From the NCBI GenBank assembly GCA_025331435.1, contig JAIWNI010000028.1:62001-126000 (forward strand): a stretch of 64,000 bases of DNA, given 5' to 3'. A program made the position numbers and the translations under genes. Shown piece by piece: positions 1 through 10,685 of this stretch (within the stretch, counting starts at the first letter, position 1; each line of letters begins with the position of its first letter). Origin of the DNA: Choanephora cucurbitarum. Its lineage: Eukaryota > Mucoromycota > Mucoromycetes > Mucorales > Choanephoraceae. The notes under the pieces were generated by a model that ran no database searches, was not told the DNA's origin, and worked only from the letters and a program-made list of their open reading frames with translations.

Positions 1-1507
1 TCATCTGGTCACCTTTGAGCTCACTGAACTGATCCAGGCTGACCTCAGGGGCCATTTTTCCCACCATCTCTTTAAGACTCAAGTGCCATAAGTCTCTATC
101 TGTCCATACTTTACGTTCATCAGGGCACTTTTGTGTACGATAGATGGTACGAAACTGGTTGGGGTGATCTTCTGTCTCTGGTTCTCTCTTGATAGAGATC
201 AAGACAGGCTCTTTATCCTGGTCATAGCCAAACAGATGGAGTGTGTCTGGTTGGTTCATGAAATGAGTCCGATACCACTGTGCTTCTGTGTCTTTATGAT
301 CAATTGGACTCTGTGTGTAATCAATAGAGTTCTTGGGCATGATTTGAATTGAATTGAGATCACCGTATTTGTTGATACCTTCGATCCGATATCCTTTGGA
401 GGGTATGACGATTGCCTTTTCGACTGTACCATAATACTGACAAATACATTCATTCATGATCTGCTTAGCTATAGCCACCTTTTTTTTTTCGATTGTCAAC
501 ACAAGATTTGCTTTACTCAAGTGATTGTATACTTACACTATCTTTGACTGAAATCAGATTGAGTTCATCGTGTGTCATTTTCTCTAGTTGTTGAATACTC
601 TGTTTGACTTGATCTTCCTTTTGACGATGTTGCCAATGAATCATACTGGACATCTTGTAGAGATCACTAATGATAGACAGTAGGTGTTCTTTAGGACTGA
701 CCTCATTGGAAGTAGGATTTGTATTGGCCCATAAGGTCATGGCGATAATTCGGTCGCATTCGTTCGTCAGTCGGGTATGCAGTGTAGTGAGGGTAGTGGT
801 GACGAGACCTTGAAAGAGAGGTAAATCAAGTGGTTTATGATTGGCCTTATACGGAACAGGACCCGTGTTTTGAGGTAAATCGACGACTAATTTGGTAGAA
901 GATCCCTTGGTTGCTAGTTGATGCAACATGGGGGTATTGTTTTCCTATTTAGAAAGTTGATTTTTTCTTTTAGCCTTTATTTTAAGTATGGACTCAATCT
1001 TACTTGACATGATTTTGCACGTTGTCTCATCCAAGGCTCTTCTCGTTTCTTAGCCACCATTTTCTCACTTTTTGAATCAGACTCAAGTAAGAGGAAATCG
1101 AAATCATCCTGTTTGTCAGTTGGACGAGAGGTTACTTTAGTACTATTCTGTCTACTGATGGTTGGTTTTGATTGTAATGTTGTATGGGTGGTATAATATG
1201 GAGTGGGTATGATTTCATGATGAGTGGTATCTTGCTTACGAAAGGGGTTGAGTTGAATGGTGGTACGTTTGATCTTTGAACCCAAACTTTCATGATCTTC
1301 CTTATGTTTATTACGTCTCACAAGGTATTTCACTGAAGATTTTACTGCGCTGGGAAATCGACTGATTTTGCTTGCTGTACTGAAGACAGAGCTAGTGGTA
1401 GACGTGGTGGAATAGATAGAGGCATCGTCTCTTTTGGTTCCATAGTCCATGTCTGCAGAAGAAGAATCACAAGCACTATCTTGTGAAAACGTTTTCCTGT
1501 GAGACAT
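1..1507 (-). CDS. Rap/Ran-GAP domain protein, 3' end outside window
   Basis: Three exons read on the minus strand: 1507..1004, 944..537 and 478 to the window edge. Introns have GTAAGA/TAG and GTAAGT/AG borders and all junctions are phase 0. The first ~170 residues are Ser/Thr/Lys-rich and low complexity. The middle is helical. The last ~159 visible residues run through a segment typical of the N-terminal half of Rap-GAP domains: EAQWYRTHFMN, then HLFGYDQDKEPVLISIKRE, then YRTIYRTQ-like strands. The catalytic part, with the asparagine-thumb helix, would lie beyond base 1 and is not visible. Family role: stimulation of GTP hydrolysis by Rap/Rsr1-type small GTPases at membranes, often linked to polarity. 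The assignment rests on motif pattern only; a Tuberin/RalGAP-type relative is the main alternative. Confidence 0.6.
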
Positions 1508-1628
1508 CAGTATATCCCAAGAAAAATAGGTATGAAAAAAAAGGGGGGAAAGAAAAGAAAGAAAGAAAGAAAGAGAGAGAGAAAGTGAGTGGGATATTTT
1601 ATGAAAGATATCCTTATTTAGACAATAA

Positions 1629-2161
1629 TCATTCGTCAGAAAAAAAGCACTTGGAATTCAATTCATCTTTGCGCAGAGTGAGATGGCGGGGATCGAATGA
1701 AAAGAAGAGCCCATCCTTATAGTTCACTTGGAAGGGACCACCTTTCTTTTGATAACCAATTGTAACTATGATTTTCTCTCCAGTTTTAAATCTATCATTG
1801 ACCTGTGTACCTCTCACTCTATTCAGTTCTCATACTATACAGAGATCATAAACCAATATCCTTATAGATCGCAATTAATGTCATACAAACTTATTTTCAA
1901 CTTGAAGTTCAGACAGTGTCTCTTTAAATAAACCTTACTTGACATACCATATCACTTTAGACAACCTCTCTTTAGTGTGTTTCTAGAGTCTATGTGATTT
2001 GAAAGAGAAAGTGCATTGTTCTCTATAGAAAATGTGTGTTGGTGTTCAAAGCAGAAGGAGCTATCGATACAGAAATAAGGCAATGTTTCCGTAATGGCGG
2101 AATAGATTTCCTCGTGTAATCCTCTCTTTCTTTTAGTCCAGGCTCTCTGATCTAATCCCAT
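1629..2161 (-). CDS. small unidentified gene, exon structure partly resolved
   Basis: A coding segment ends at 1629. It reads from an acceptor near 1819 (...GAATAG/A) and carries a basic, glycine-rich stretch (DRFKTGEKIIVTIGYQKKGG) followed by NYKDGLFFSFDP. A donor (GTCAA/GTAAGG near 1937) joins it in frame to LSKVIWYVK. Further upstream an open segment starts at ATG 2161 (MGLDQRAWTKRKRGLHEEIY), but I could not find a splice combination linking it in frame, so the 5' half is uncertain. The protein would be about 100-130 residues and basic. It might be a small mitochondrial or ribosomal-type protein, but I do not recognise the family. It is divergent from the Ran-binding gene and upstream of the Rap-GAP gene on the same strand. 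Confidence 0.3.
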
Positions 2162-2854
2162 TTCTTACAAAGAGTAAATTACAAATTAAACCCTATAAAG
2201 TAACCAAATTATTTTCATTCTAAACATACCTAATGCAGTAAATCTTACTACCTCCTCTTTTATTAAAAGAACAACTGTAAATACATAGGCTGCTTTCTTT
2301 TTAATCTCTTTAAACTCTATCTTGACTCTCTACAGAAAGAGGAGGGAAATGCTGTCATTCAACTCCTTTTTTAACAACAAACGATGAAACTTGACCATGT
2401 TACTAATGCAAATTTCTTTTTTTAAAACATAATAAATGATTCAATTTATAACCAAGTTTTTCTTTTAAAAAAAACCTGTTATGGCGTAAACTATCATCAT
2501 CACTTGTTTTCTCTCACTCTCTTTAAGGTGATCAAAAGAGAACCGAAAGTTGGGTTAGTAAGTATGTGTGTGTGTGTGCTACCATCTTTTCCCCCTCTTC
2601 TTAAAGCAGCTAGGAACTGATATCGTGTAACTTTTGATCTCTAAACCATTTGTCTCTTGATACATTAGAGAATCTTACTTTTATAGAATGAAGCAGGTGT
2701 TATTGTTTCGAGAATAAAGAAAACAATACAATGCTATTCAACCTTTCACAAAAAAAAAAAAGAATTTCATGGAAATGATTTCATAAGTGAAAACCCCGCC
2801 ATTAGAAAAAAAAATATAGTCAAGTAACTCTCTCTTTCTTTCTTTCTAATATCA
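2162..2854. other. intergenic, no gene seen
   Basis: AT-rich DNA between two divergent genes, with poly-A/T runs (2750-2762, 2807-2816) and a short TG repeat near 2563-2578. A CT-rich tract (2828-2848) lies just before the ATG at 2855, the usual look of a promoter/leader in this window. No long open frame is convincing. Confidence 0.5.
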
Positions 2855-4030
2855 ATGACCTCTATTGAAGATCTCTTAAGTAAATTTGCCTTGACTACTG
2901 TCACCACAGTATCTAGAATAGCACTAAGTCATGCCACCAACGCTGCTATCGTAAGTAGTAGTCTCTCTTTTCTTAAGAAAACCAAAAAATCCTCACAGTT
3001 GTTTAGCGTAATGTCACGTCTTATATCACAACTCAACTTCCTAACAATAAACCTGATTCAAAAGAGATTCGTGTCTTGCAACGTCAATTGGATCTAAAGA
3101 TAAAGAATCTAAAGGTAAATCAGATGGAAGAGGAAACAAGACACATATTGATCCAAAAAAATAAAGCCAACATTGGATATCATTGCTCGAAGTGTAGCAG
3201 ACGGCAATACTGACCTTGAACCAGCCTTGGAGATGTGCAATGATCTCAAGACAGAAATGGAATCCTTTGCCAATCAAAACATGACAGATCCAGAACAAGT
3301 CAAACGTCGCCTTCGACAGCTATTGGAAGAGATAGACGATACCATTCCCTCTCTGCATCTCTCGTTACGTAGTATTGAGAACAGAGCAGGCAAACCTCGA
3401 TTATCACTCAGTCGATTGGTACAGGCATCTCATTTGCTGACTGATCAGAGTTGTCTGATGGATGTTCGACTCTATTCACTCTTTTCAGCCAATCAGGCAG
3501 CCAATGGCTTCACCTGGAAAGAAGAGTTCCATAAGGCCACACTCACGATAGCTCAGCACAGGATCTCTTTAAAGGAAAACCTGGATGATGGACTCTATCA
3601 TGATGAGAAGGAAAAGGAACTCAAGATGGATATTGAAAAGATCAAGCGCATGTATTATACCCAAAGTGGTCAATTGCTGAATATTGAAGATGCCAAATCG
3701 CCTGTGTTGGTCATCAAGTTGGCCAAGACACAAAAGGCCAAGAAGGATGTGGTGGTTGAAGTCAAGGAAGCGACACCTGAAATCATAAAAGAAGAGTTAC
3801 AGGCATTTGATTGGTATGCTATTGAGTTATGGTCTGATCCTAAAGCCAGTGATAGTGATAGTGATGACGACAGCACAAAGGAAGAAATACCCAAAGAAGA
3901 AAAGAAGCCAACGCAACCTCAAAATCTACTGTTACTGGAAACAATCATCAAATTAGCTTTGTTAGAGATCACTGAAGACATGAACCATTTAGAAGCTTCA
4001 GATGATTTATTGACTTTATATATGCAGTAA
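2855..4030 (+). CDS. RanGTP-binding protein, Yrb30-like (355 aa)
   Basis: Three exons, 2855..2950, 3007..3114 and 3167..4030, all phase 0 with GTAAGT/TAG and GTAAAT/AAG borders, give 355 residues. The start MTSIEDLLSKFALTTVTTVSRIA resembles the N-terminal helix of the fungal RanGTP-binding family (yeast Yrb30). Further matches are the SLSRLVQASHLLTD segment followed by WKEEFHKA, and a C-terminal YTQSGQLLNIEDAKSPVLVI block. An acidic, Ser/Asp-rich linker sits near residues 290-305. Family role: cytosolic or nuclear-envelope protein that binds Ran-GTP and modulates RanGAP action. The gene is convergent with the branching enzyme, with only 39 bp between stop codons. Assignment is by motif recall, not alignment. 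Confidence 0.6.
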
Positions 4031-4069
4031 TATGATGTGTAAATGGATATAAAAAAATAAATATAAGTT

Positions 4070-6392
4070 TTAAAGAGCAGGAGCCAAAAGTAAACAGGTA
4101 CGACTGGGCACATAGACTTGTAGCCAGTTGGGTCGATTATCCCAATCACCAGGCGTAGTAAAGAACTCAGAACCATTGTCCACTCGACCATGGCCCAAGA
4201 ACTGTTGATCATCCGAATTCAACACAATCTTGTATTTACCAGCCTTTTCAACACCCACACGATAATCAGCAAATGACTGAGTAGGATGGAAGTTGAAGAT
4301 GAACAAGACACCAGCACGTTCAAACACGATCAACTTATCACCTTCATTCTTGCGGGACACATAAGCCTGAGGACTATGAAGCCAACCGTACTTTTCTTCT
4401 GTCATCTGCATGGCACGATCCCATTCATTCAGATACTTGTAACGAAGGAGATGATCATCCAACACATTCCATTGACGACGTGCGTACTGGAAACTAGAGT
4501 CATTACCTGCACGAGGGAAATCAAGCCATTCAGGGTGTCCAAATTCATTGCCTTCAAAGTTAAGATAACCTTCACCACCAAGACCATGGGTGATCATTCG
4601 GATCATCTTGTGAAGGGCCATACCACGATCAATGATAGGTGTCAAAGGAGTCAAGTCACTCATGTGTGTATACATTTCCTTGTCCATCAACCAGAAGGCC
4701 AAGGTCTTGTCGCCTACCAAGGCTTGATCGTGCGATTCACAGTAACCGATGGTGCTTTCGAGGTAACGACGGTTGGTCAAGATATGCACAATATGACCCA
4801 TCTTCCAATCATCATCCGATTCTTCCTTTAACAACTTGATCCACATGTCTGGAATGGCCATGGACAATCGATAATCAAAGCCTAAACCACCTTCACGTAC
4901 AGGACGACAGGAACCAGGCATACCAGAGACATCTTCAGCAATGGTGACGACATCAGGGTACTTTTGATGCAAGTAGTGGTTGGCCAACTGAATGTACATC
5001 ACACCTTCATCATCGACATTATCGCCAAAGTATTCATGGTAGTCACCAGAGAACCCATAGCCAATACCATGGTGCTTGTATAACATGGAAGTCACACCGT
5101 CAAATCGGAATCCATCAAACATGAACACATCCATCCAGTATCTCAAGTTGGACATCAAGAAACGCATGACTTCGTAGTTGCCATAGTTGAACAGACGCGA
5201 ATCCCAGAGTTCGTGACGACCTTTGCTGCCTTCGTGGAAATAACAGTGATCTGAACCATCAAACATGTTGAGACCATCAGCCACATTCTTACAGGCATGA
5301 GAATGAACAACATCCAACAGGACAGTGATGCCTAATCCGTGAGCTGTGTCGATCAGTTCCTTCAGGTCTTCAGGTGTGCCGTAGCGACTGGAGGGTGCAA
5401 AGAAAGAAGTGACTTGGTAACCAAAGGAAGCATAGTAAGCGTGTTCCATGATGGCCATCAGTTGAATGGTGTTGTATCCATCATAAGCAATACGAGGCAA
5501 TACATTCTTGGTGAATTCCTTATAAGTGGCACAACGAGGTTCAGGAGAAGAGATACCCACTAACAAAAAAAAAGTTTAATTCAAGTAATACTTGACAACT
5601 ATTCTTCATCTTACCATGGGCTTCATACACACGAATGGACTGAGGTCGTTTAGGACGCGCGTTCTTAAAGACATATTTCTTGGAAGGATTCCAGAAGATA
5701 GCATCATAAGTAGCACTCACATTCAAGTCTTGTGTGACATAATTGATCCAAGCAGGTAAGCGATAGATACGTTCACCCGTATGAGGCATTGTCATTGTGA
5801 TCTAGCATGTCGTCTTAGACTTGAACTTCCAATCTCGTTCGGGAGCTTTACTTACCTTGATCTTACTGCCATGAGGAATGGCCACTTGACCGTCCTTGGT
5901 GGGCTTGATCAAGATCTCAAAGACACCATATTGATTGCGCGTCATAACATGAGCATTTACGTCCCAGTTATCTACAAGTGCGAATTAGTTCCCCGCTTTT
6001 CCCACCCTTCCCACTTTTCCCGTTTCAACTTTACTGAAGTCGCCAACTAAGCTTGCAGTCACTGCATTAGGAGCCCATTCACGGTACATGACACTGTTAT
6101 CAGGTTGAACATTGAAACCATAGTATTCATAGCCCTTGGTGAATTCTTCATAACCTAATGAATTCTTGATTTCTTCATCTTTCTTTTGAAAAGTAGCATA
6201 TCTATAAAGATAAGGTGAGACAGTGCTTACTTTATTGTATCTATCTTACCTTTCTCTTAAAGCATCATTAAAAGGAGATAACCAAGGATCCAAGACAGAA
6301 AGACCTGTACCATCTGCTGTCATGGTAAGTACGCGTCCAGGCGCAACTTCTTCTTGAAATGTAGGTAATTTCTTGTCAAGTGTTTCAGTCAT
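4070..6392 (-). CDS. GLC3: 1,4-alpha-glucan (glycogen) branching enzyme, 700 aa
   Basis: Five exons on the minus strand: 6392..6250, 6201..6035, 5971..5856, 5801..5615 and 5559..4070. Every GT-AG junction keeps frame, giving 700 residues, the usual size for eukaryotic branching enzymes. It transfers alpha-1,4 segments to make alpha-1,6 branches in glycogen. The N-terminal CBM48 part contains [13 protein letters not shown]. The GH13 (alpha/beta)8 barrel follows: [21 protein letters not shown] (nucleophile about Asp358), TIAEDVSG (acid/base about Glu413) and ESHDQA (about Asp482). A C-terminal all-beta domain ends in CLLLAPAL. These positions match human GBE1 numbering to within one residue. 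A glycogen-targeting PP1 subunit at 23-24 kb belongs to the same pathway. The symbol follows yeast. Confidence 0.97.
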
Positions 6393-6863
6393 GGTCCAAA
6401 ATAAAAAATGATAAAATGAAAGAAGAGAGAGAAAGAGACTTATCTGTTTGTTTAAATACTCTTGATTATTACTATTTTTTTTTGGGGGGATAAACTCAGT
6501 AAACTTTGAGTTGTTACTACTTTTTTTTGCATAATCAACGGGAGATCTAAAGGCGTTACAAGATACCCTTTTTTGTGTATCCTAGCCTAGTTTATTTTCT
6601 CGTTTTCTTTATTATTATTTTTCTTTTGTGTTCATCTTTACTTTTTCAAACTCGCTTTCTTATCTTGATGTTAAATAAAGAATTAGATGTTACCACAAGA
6701 TGGCTTTAGCGCTCCTTTTCTTTATTTGATAAGGTGCATAAACCAAATTACACACTCAGCTAATCTGCTTTAAAAGTCAGGGCATCTAGAGAGAGCCATA
6801 AAGTTGTCAACCAATCTAATTGGTTTACTTAAAAGTAAACAATGATACAACTATGATAGAGTT
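6393..6863. other. intergenic between two minus-strand genes
   Basis: 5' flank of the branching-enzyme gene and 3' flank of DCP2. T-rich tracts (6470-6530, 6595-6650) and no convincing open frame or RNA gene. Confidence 0.5.
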
Positions 6864-8615
6864 TTATTGATAATAAGGATGTTGTTCTTGCTGAAAAATC
6901 ATATCAAGAGGATTATTCTGTTGTTGATTTGGAGGAGGTGTGGTCAAAGGTGAGTGTTCTTGAGATCCACCCTGTAAGACATTCAACAAGGAATTTCTAC
7001 GTAAATTATCGTTGGTAAGGAAAGCAGGGTTCTGTTGTTCTTGCTTCTTTTGGTCTTGTAACCCTTGTTGCTGCGATTTAAGTAATTCTTCTACAAAAGA
7101 GGCACGATGAGCATAATTAGGTTCTTGTGGCACATTTAGACTGTTCTTGTTCAATAGTGACAAGAGATCATTTTCAGGCTTGGATTCTACAGGTTCAGCA
7201 GGCAAGTTTTTCTTGAGGAACTGCCATAGATTCATCTGTTCTGACAATGTCTCGACATCTTCCTGTTTGGGTTGCTTTGGTGTCTGTTTCTGTGGTTTCA
7301 AGATGGTCATCAACTCTTCCTCTTGAGGTTTAGCCTGTTGTTTAGGCTTATTCTTTTTAGTCTGTTGCTTCATTTGAGGTGGTTGGTGGTTTGGATGAGG
7401 TTGAGAAGCAGCAGGCGATGCAGTGATGTTGTCTGACACACCCAACAATGACTTGAGTGCATCTGTCGATTCAACAGGCTTCATCATATGTGTCTGCTTT
7501 TGTGGTCTAGGTGATGCAGTTGATTTCTTGTTCTCTTTCTTCATTGACTTTTTACGTTGACCAATGAACTTCTTCAGTTGACTTAATTTGGTTTAGTTGG
7601 TGTTGTACATCTCCTAAGCCTAAGTAACTTACTTTACAAATGGTACTACCATATAGAATCGATAGGGTCCTGCCTTAAAATAACTATAACCTCCACCATC
7701 TTGTTTTGGATCTTGTGATTTATAAGTAGGCAAATCTTCCAGTTTAATCCAAGAAATTTGCTTTTTTTTTTGATAGTCATGAGGAAAGCTGTTCCATACA
7801 TAAAGGTCAGTTATCACTTACACTAATTTCCTTTCGAGTTCTAGGCACAAATTGAGTATCTTCAGGTACACCTTGAATGATGTACAATCGAATACGTTGT
7901 TCTCGCATTGTCAGTTCAATATAGTCTGACTTTTTCAATAATGGGCCAACATCATATCCTGTTTCTTCCAACACCTTGTAGATGAAAACATAAGCTTCTT
8001 ATAGATAAGCACCAATCTGTTCTATTACCTCTCTAACAGCACAACAATCATATTCTTCATCTTGGTTGATCTTTCCCTTTGGAAATCCCCAACCTGATTT
8101 CGAACTCCAACCTTTGACTAACAAACATTTATCCAATGTGGCATTAAGAATGATGGCTCCACACACAGGAATTCGAAACCGATATTGCATGAAGTCAGCA
8201 TAAGCACGTTCATGTTCATGAGCCCATTGGTGTAATAAAGGACAATGTCTAAAGAGTACAGAGTGGTTAAGGATACTATCAATAAAGAAACAACACATCA
8301 TTTTTTTTGGTATAGAAAAAGGATATTTCTTGCTGAAAATGTCTTGAGTTGAAAAGAAGGTAATTCTGGTTTAATCTCTCTAATGAAATCCTCATAAAAC
8401 CAATGAGCTTGTTCTACTTGAAAACAGATACGTTCTACTGAAGCAAGTTCTGCTTCTGGTACGTTGATAATAAATCGACTAAAGAAATAAAGAAAAGAAC
8501 GCGTAGTGAGTTACAGAGACAAGATGACACCATTTTCTCTATTGTGTCTTTACCTAGACAGATCATCCAAGATCTCTTCAAAAGTTGCATTAGCAAAAAC
8601 CACACTTGATTGCAT
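6864..8615 (-). CDS. DCP2: mRNA decapping enzyme Dcp2 (479 aa)
   Basis: Six exons on the minus strand: 8615..8554, 8478..8327, 8255..8029, 7974..7822, 7760..7633 and 7581..6864, total 1,440 nt. The product removes the m7G cap from mRNA in 5'-3' decay. The N-terminal regulatory domain (FEEILDDLSRFIINVPEAE, ICFQVEQAHWFYEDFIR) binds Dcp1. The Nudix domain has a complete box, Gly132-x5-Glu-x7-REVLEETG, about residues 132-153. Box B follows to FYMVVPFV near residue 238. The C-terminal ~240 residues are Gln/Pro/Lys-rich and disordered, with short hydrophobic motifs (ESTDALKSLLG, NDLLSLLN) of the helical leucine-rich type that recruit Edc3/Pat1 in other fungi. Intron 2 is a U12-type AT-AC intron, listed separately. 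The gene is divergent from the NUFIP1-like gene. Confidence 0.95.
8256..8326 (-). other. U12-type AT-AC spliceosomal intron in DCP2
   Basis: On the minus strand the exon ends ...TCAGCAAGAA and the intron begins ATATCCTTTTT, the minor-spliceosome 5' site. Near its end it has TCCTTAAC, the U12 branch-point consensus, with the branch A about 10-12 nt before the terminal AC (...CTCTGTAC). Removing the 71 nt joins codons in phase 1 and gives FSARIFRHCPLLHQW, matching the conserved Dcp2 segment FSAKLFxHCPLLxxW of fission yeast. No GT-AG pair in the interval restores this segment, and the unspliced frame reaches a TGA. Confidence 0.88.
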
Positions 8616-9041
8616 CACTAAATTAAAACCAAAAAAAATAATAAATAAAAAGAAGGGCCAGATTACGTTATTCGAAAAAATAAAATAAATTCGGGTATTG
8701 AATAGCCCTTTCTCTCCTTTTGACTTAAAAAAATGCATAGAATTGGTCTGACATTTAATTAAGTTAATAAAAGTCTACACTTTCTACAAAAAAAAAAAAA
8801 AATGCATAGAGAGAGAGAGTTGAACTTGTTCATTTGCTGTGTTTGGAATTCTAGAATGCAGCATTACTCTATATAGCAATTCTTTAGACAGCCATAAGAA
8901 GATTCAAGATTAAAAAAAAAAAGTGTGATTTAGGTTGATCTCTTTAAGCTAATGCAACTCTTCTGATTGGATAAACAAATTTATAGCTCTTGAGGACTGC
9001 GATTCTCTAATTTTTTTTTTTCATTTTTTTTTCACTTTAAA
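8616..9041. promoter_or_regulatory. shared divergent promoter region, DCP2 / NUFIP1-like
   Basis: 426 bp between two start codons on opposite strands. It contains several T and A homopolymers (8788-8801, 8911-8921, 9010-9032), the last immediately before ATG 9042. I see no specific factor site that I can name. Co-regulation of two RNA-metabolism genes is an inference from position only. Confidence 0.4.
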
Positions 9042-10404
9042 ATGAATAACAACAATCATCATTATGGACAATACCAACCCTATTACTATTCACCTTATTA
9101 CTCTCATAATGGAAACCCTGTTCCTCAAGGAGACCCCTCTGCTGCTCTAACCAGCATGATGTATTACAACACACCTGCTTATTATCCATACCCACCACAA
9201 GACAATCAAAACTATTATTATGATCAACAACGATCTATGTTGACTTACGATGATCTAGCTCATCAAACAACACCCACACCACAACCCTCACGCACACCTG
9301 CCTCTCTCATTCATCAACAAAACACACAACCATTAGAAAAGTAAGTAAAAGCAACACTCATATTTCTCTCTTTGTTTCTAACCCACCATAGGCCTAAGTT
9401 TTGTTGTAATCGTATGTTAAAGACAGCTATGGCCATTATTCAACATGAGAAATTACATGTGCAATGTTCAGACTGTGATCACAAGTGTTTACCTTCTGTC
9501 ATGGAGGAACATGAAGAAATAGCCCATGGCAAAGTCTCTTCTAAAAAGAAAGCGTAAGTTATATTTTTTTTAAAAAAAAAAGCACGATAGACTGATCATT
9601 TATAGATCAAGACCAGATGGTATTGTGCCTCCAAATGCACCTAAAATCAATACACCTGAAGAATTAGCAGCCTGGATTGCAGCTCGAAAAAAGAACTGGC
9701 CTAGTCGAGCCAATATAGAACGAAAAGAAGAGGAAGACAAAGCAAAGGTAGCTCGAGGCGAATTGATGTCAAACAAAAGAAAAGCAGCCACAGCTGAACA
9801 TCATGCCAAGAAGACAAAGACAGCAGATCAGTTGGTTCAATACAGTTCGGATTCGGAAAGTAGTGATATTGATCCCGAGAAAGATGGTGTGACTTCAAAA
9901 GATCCCTCGGCCATGGGCAAGATACTGTTGCCTGAAGATCGACCTAAGCGAAGATGCAAGTATTTTATTTCAGGTCGATGTAAACGAGGGGATGAATGTA
10001 CATTTTTGCATGAAAAACCAGAGCCTAAGCCAAAACAACCTCGACCTACACCAGCTATTAACCGAAGACCTAATTTGTTATTTAAGGTAAGTCTTTCAAA
10101 AGAAGAAAAAAATGTATGTTGTCTCAAGTATGTTATCAAGTTATTGGAAAAAGAGATACAACAAGAAAAGAATGTGATTCTGCAGTGTCTTCGTCATTTG
10201 GTGGATCATGATTTTCTCGGTCTTCAAAAGGTGACAGCAGTTCAACCTAAAGAAATAGCTCATTCGGATCATTCAATAGACAACCCTATGGATTCAATTA
10301 TTCAACCTGAGGATTCAGTGGGTTCGATCACACAACCTGAAGAATCAACAAGTAATCTTAATGAGGCCAGTGTAAATGAAGAGGAATTGACAGGCGAAAT
10401 TTAA
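9042..10404 (+). CDS. NUFIP1-like zinc-finger protein (snoRNP assembly), 401 aa
   Basis: Four exons: 9042..9340, 9392..9553, 9606..10086 and 10141..10404. The N-terminal ~100 residues are Tyr/Pro/Gln/Asn-rich. Next comes a C2H2-type finger (HVQCSDCDHKCLPSVMEEHE, then IAH). A NUFIP1 core follows, NTPEELAAWIAARKKNWPS...NIERK, then a CCCH finger (CKYFISGRCKRGDECTFLH, spacing C-x7-C-x5-C-x3-H). The C-terminal block is LLFKLLEKEIQQEKNVILQC. In animals and yeast (NUFIP1/Rsa1) the family is a nuclear adaptor in box C/D snoRNP assembly. Intron 3 (10087..10140) is 54 nt, a multiple of three with no stop, so its retention would add 18 residues. Splicing is preferred because it restores FKLLEKEIQ. Convergent with the chitin synthase gene. 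Confidence 0.75.
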
Positions 10405-10685
10405 ACATTTTGTTAAAGAGGAATAAATATACATTTCCGAATTCTTTTTTTTTTTAATTAATGTTACATTTAAATAAGATAAACAAACTATCTCCAATTT
10501 TCTTTTTTTTTTAATTGAATAGCCTCTCTTTTCTTATCTAAAGAAAGAGAGAGAAAATATATGTAAATATCTAGATTTTTTTTTATACTGGAGGTGTCTG
10601 TAGAAAAAAAAAAGTATGTATATGTGTATGAATGTTATGTAGATATGTATATATGGTAATCGTGAATTATACAAGTTCCTTAAAT

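Noticed and set aside
4286..4839. Plus-strand frames over the branching-enzyme exon
   Set aside because: Shadows of the GH13 coding sequence on the other strand.
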